Program-made: the position numbers and the translations under genes
DNA from: JAFLTL01 sp964389525
GTDB lineage: Bacteria > Bacteroidota > Bacteroidia > Bacteroidales > Muribaculaceae
Direction of reading: 5' to 3'
Assembly (NCBI GenBank): GCA_964389525.1
Contig: CAYMEX010000001.1
Location: forward strand, 124,001-188,000
Length of the DNA stretch: 64,000 nt
Notes under the pieces: generated by a model
The model's input: only the letters and a program-made list of their open reading frames with translations
Database searches by the model: none
Told to the model about the DNA's origin: nothing
Shown here: piece after piece, positions 63,566 through 64,000 of the stretch
How positions within the stretch are numbered: the stretch's first letter is position 1
Layout: every line of letters begins with the position of its first letter

Positions 63566-63838
63566 TCATTTATCGTCGTAATGCCCCTCGATCTCGATGA
63601 CAAGAACTGTTATTTCGTTATCATAGATATCGTATATAATCCTGTCACTCGCCGAGATGTGTCGGGAGTAGGTAATGTCCCCGCCCTTGACCAGAGGCTT
63701 GGGATGCCCTATGCCATGGCGTGGATCTTCTCTGATTGCAATAAGTAACTTTGAAAGTTTCTTATATAGGACAGGATTGGACTTCTTCCACTTTGCTATG
63801 ATTTTGCCAATTCGCGGCTCGAAATAGATCGTGTACAT
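63566..63838 (-). CDS. YoeB/Txe-family type II toxin (mRNA endoribonuclease)
   Basis: 90 residues, the usual size. KIIAKWKKSNPVLYKKLSKLLIAIREDPRHGIGHPKPLVKG and YSRHISASDRIIYDIYDNEITVLVIEIEGHYDD match the YoeB pattern (P-G-xG-x-P-E-x-L, then W/YSRRI, DRLVY, C-terminal HY), including the conserved arginine and C-terminal His-Tyr pair. YoeB toxins cut mRNA on the ribosome. The start ATG overlaps the antitoxin stop by one base (TGATG), the typical arrangement. Confidence 0.9.
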   Translation of the reverse strand: MYTIYFEPRIGKIIAKWKKSNPVLYKKLSKLLIAIREDPRHGIGHPKPLVKGGDITYSRHISASDRIIYDIYDNEITVLVIEIEGHYDDK

Positions 63839-64000
63839 CAGAGTGAATCAAGATAGGCTTCCAATTCCTCCGTTGTATGACATGCAACACATTCGCCGTT
63901 TCGGTATGCATTACGTGCTTCATCTATACGGGCCTGTAGCTCGGGAGTGAGCATCAGGTCTTCCGTGCCGACGTTGACTAAGGCGTAAATCTTGTTTCTG
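63838..64000 (-). CDS. Antitoxin of the YoeB-type pair (C-terminal part, runs off the window)
   Basis: An open frame on the minus strand enters at the right edge and stops at 63838-63840. The 53 visible residues read RNKIYALVNVGTEDL…, with LTPELQARIDEARNAYRNGE and a C-terminal EELEAYLDSL. The acidic, helical character and position directly before the toxin fit the toxin-wrapping tail of an antitoxin. The N-terminal DNA-binding part is outside the window, so the antitoxin family cannot be named. Confidence 0.7.
   Translation of the reverse strand, partial: RNKIYALVNVGTEDLMLTPELQARIDEARNAYRNGECVACHTTEELEAYLDSL

Noticed and set aside
1..64000. tRNA, rRNA or other structural RNA genes
   Set aside because: I saw no cloverleaf with a TTC-type T-arm or conserved rRNA segment in the intergenic regions.

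Overview
This window looks like a chromosomal segment of a fairly GC-rich member of the Bacteroidales, most plausibly a Muribaculaceae-type gut commensal. The reasons are three SusC/SusD outer-membrane pairs, many lipoprotein signal peptides, TAnnTTTG-type -7 promoter boxes, a Bacteroidetes-style dcw cluster and no tRNA or rRNA genes in view. The family-level placement is inference from protein style and base composition, not from a marker search.

Layout. 1-6045 (+): two tandem rhomboid proteases (the first cut by the window edge), a THUMP-domain RNA methyltransferase, purD, an uncharacterised polytopic membrane protein, dihydrofolate reductase and a tiny His/Lys-rich lipoprotein. 6132-8626: a tryptophanase-family lyase (-) divergent from an AraC regulator (+), with three 13-bp direct repeats between them. 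8620-22860 (-): a glycan-utilisation locus in the order susC, susD, BNR beta-propeller protein, two nucleoside-hydrolase-like lipoproteins, GH20 hexosaminidase lipoprotein, terminator, GH38 alpha-mannosidase. This composition suggests host-type N-glycans or glycoconjugates. 22861-25671: an accessory stretch with interspersed repeats, a plug-only relative of SusC and two small secreted proteins of unknown function. 25672-42527 (-): pgi, then the cell-division and peptidoglycan cluster ftsZ-ftsA-ftsQ-murC-murG-ftsW-murD-mraY-murE-ftsI-ftsL-rsmH (listed in genome order; transcription runs from rsmH to ftsZ). 42826-51256 (+): a histidine-kinase-like protein without its phospho-acceptor histidine, a small phage-like domain protein, a large TPR protein coupled to an outer-membrane beta-barrel, and a DUF5009/HGSNAT-like membrane acyltransferase. 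51257-62717: an inverted pair of closely related SusC/SusD modules. 63002-64000 (-): a phosphopantetheinyl transferase and a YoeB-type toxin with its antitoxin, the antitoxin running off the window.

The most striking structure is at 51.3-62.9 kb. Two SusC-SusD modules face each other tail to tail. The right-hand one is complete, with promoter candidate, signal peptide and full N-terminus. The left-hand one begins abruptly inside the coding sequence at the codon matching residue ~48 of the complete copy, with no signal peptide. Beyond that exact boundary the two copies are nearly identical, including a 91-bp perfect inverted repeat. This is what an expression-site/silent-cassette inversion system (a SusC/D shufflon) would look like: inversion of about 10 kb would place the other receptor-lipoprotein pair behind the single export signal. 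The 1-kb spacer carries a 190-bp exact direct repeat and a mosaic of palindromic intergenic repeats that also occur elsewhere in the window. No recombinase gene is visible here.

A second theme is the density of short intergenic repeats: an 89-bp MITE-like element (two full copies, two solo ends), a GTAGGGACGCAC palindrome (three copies) and a ~115-bp composite palindromic element (three copies).
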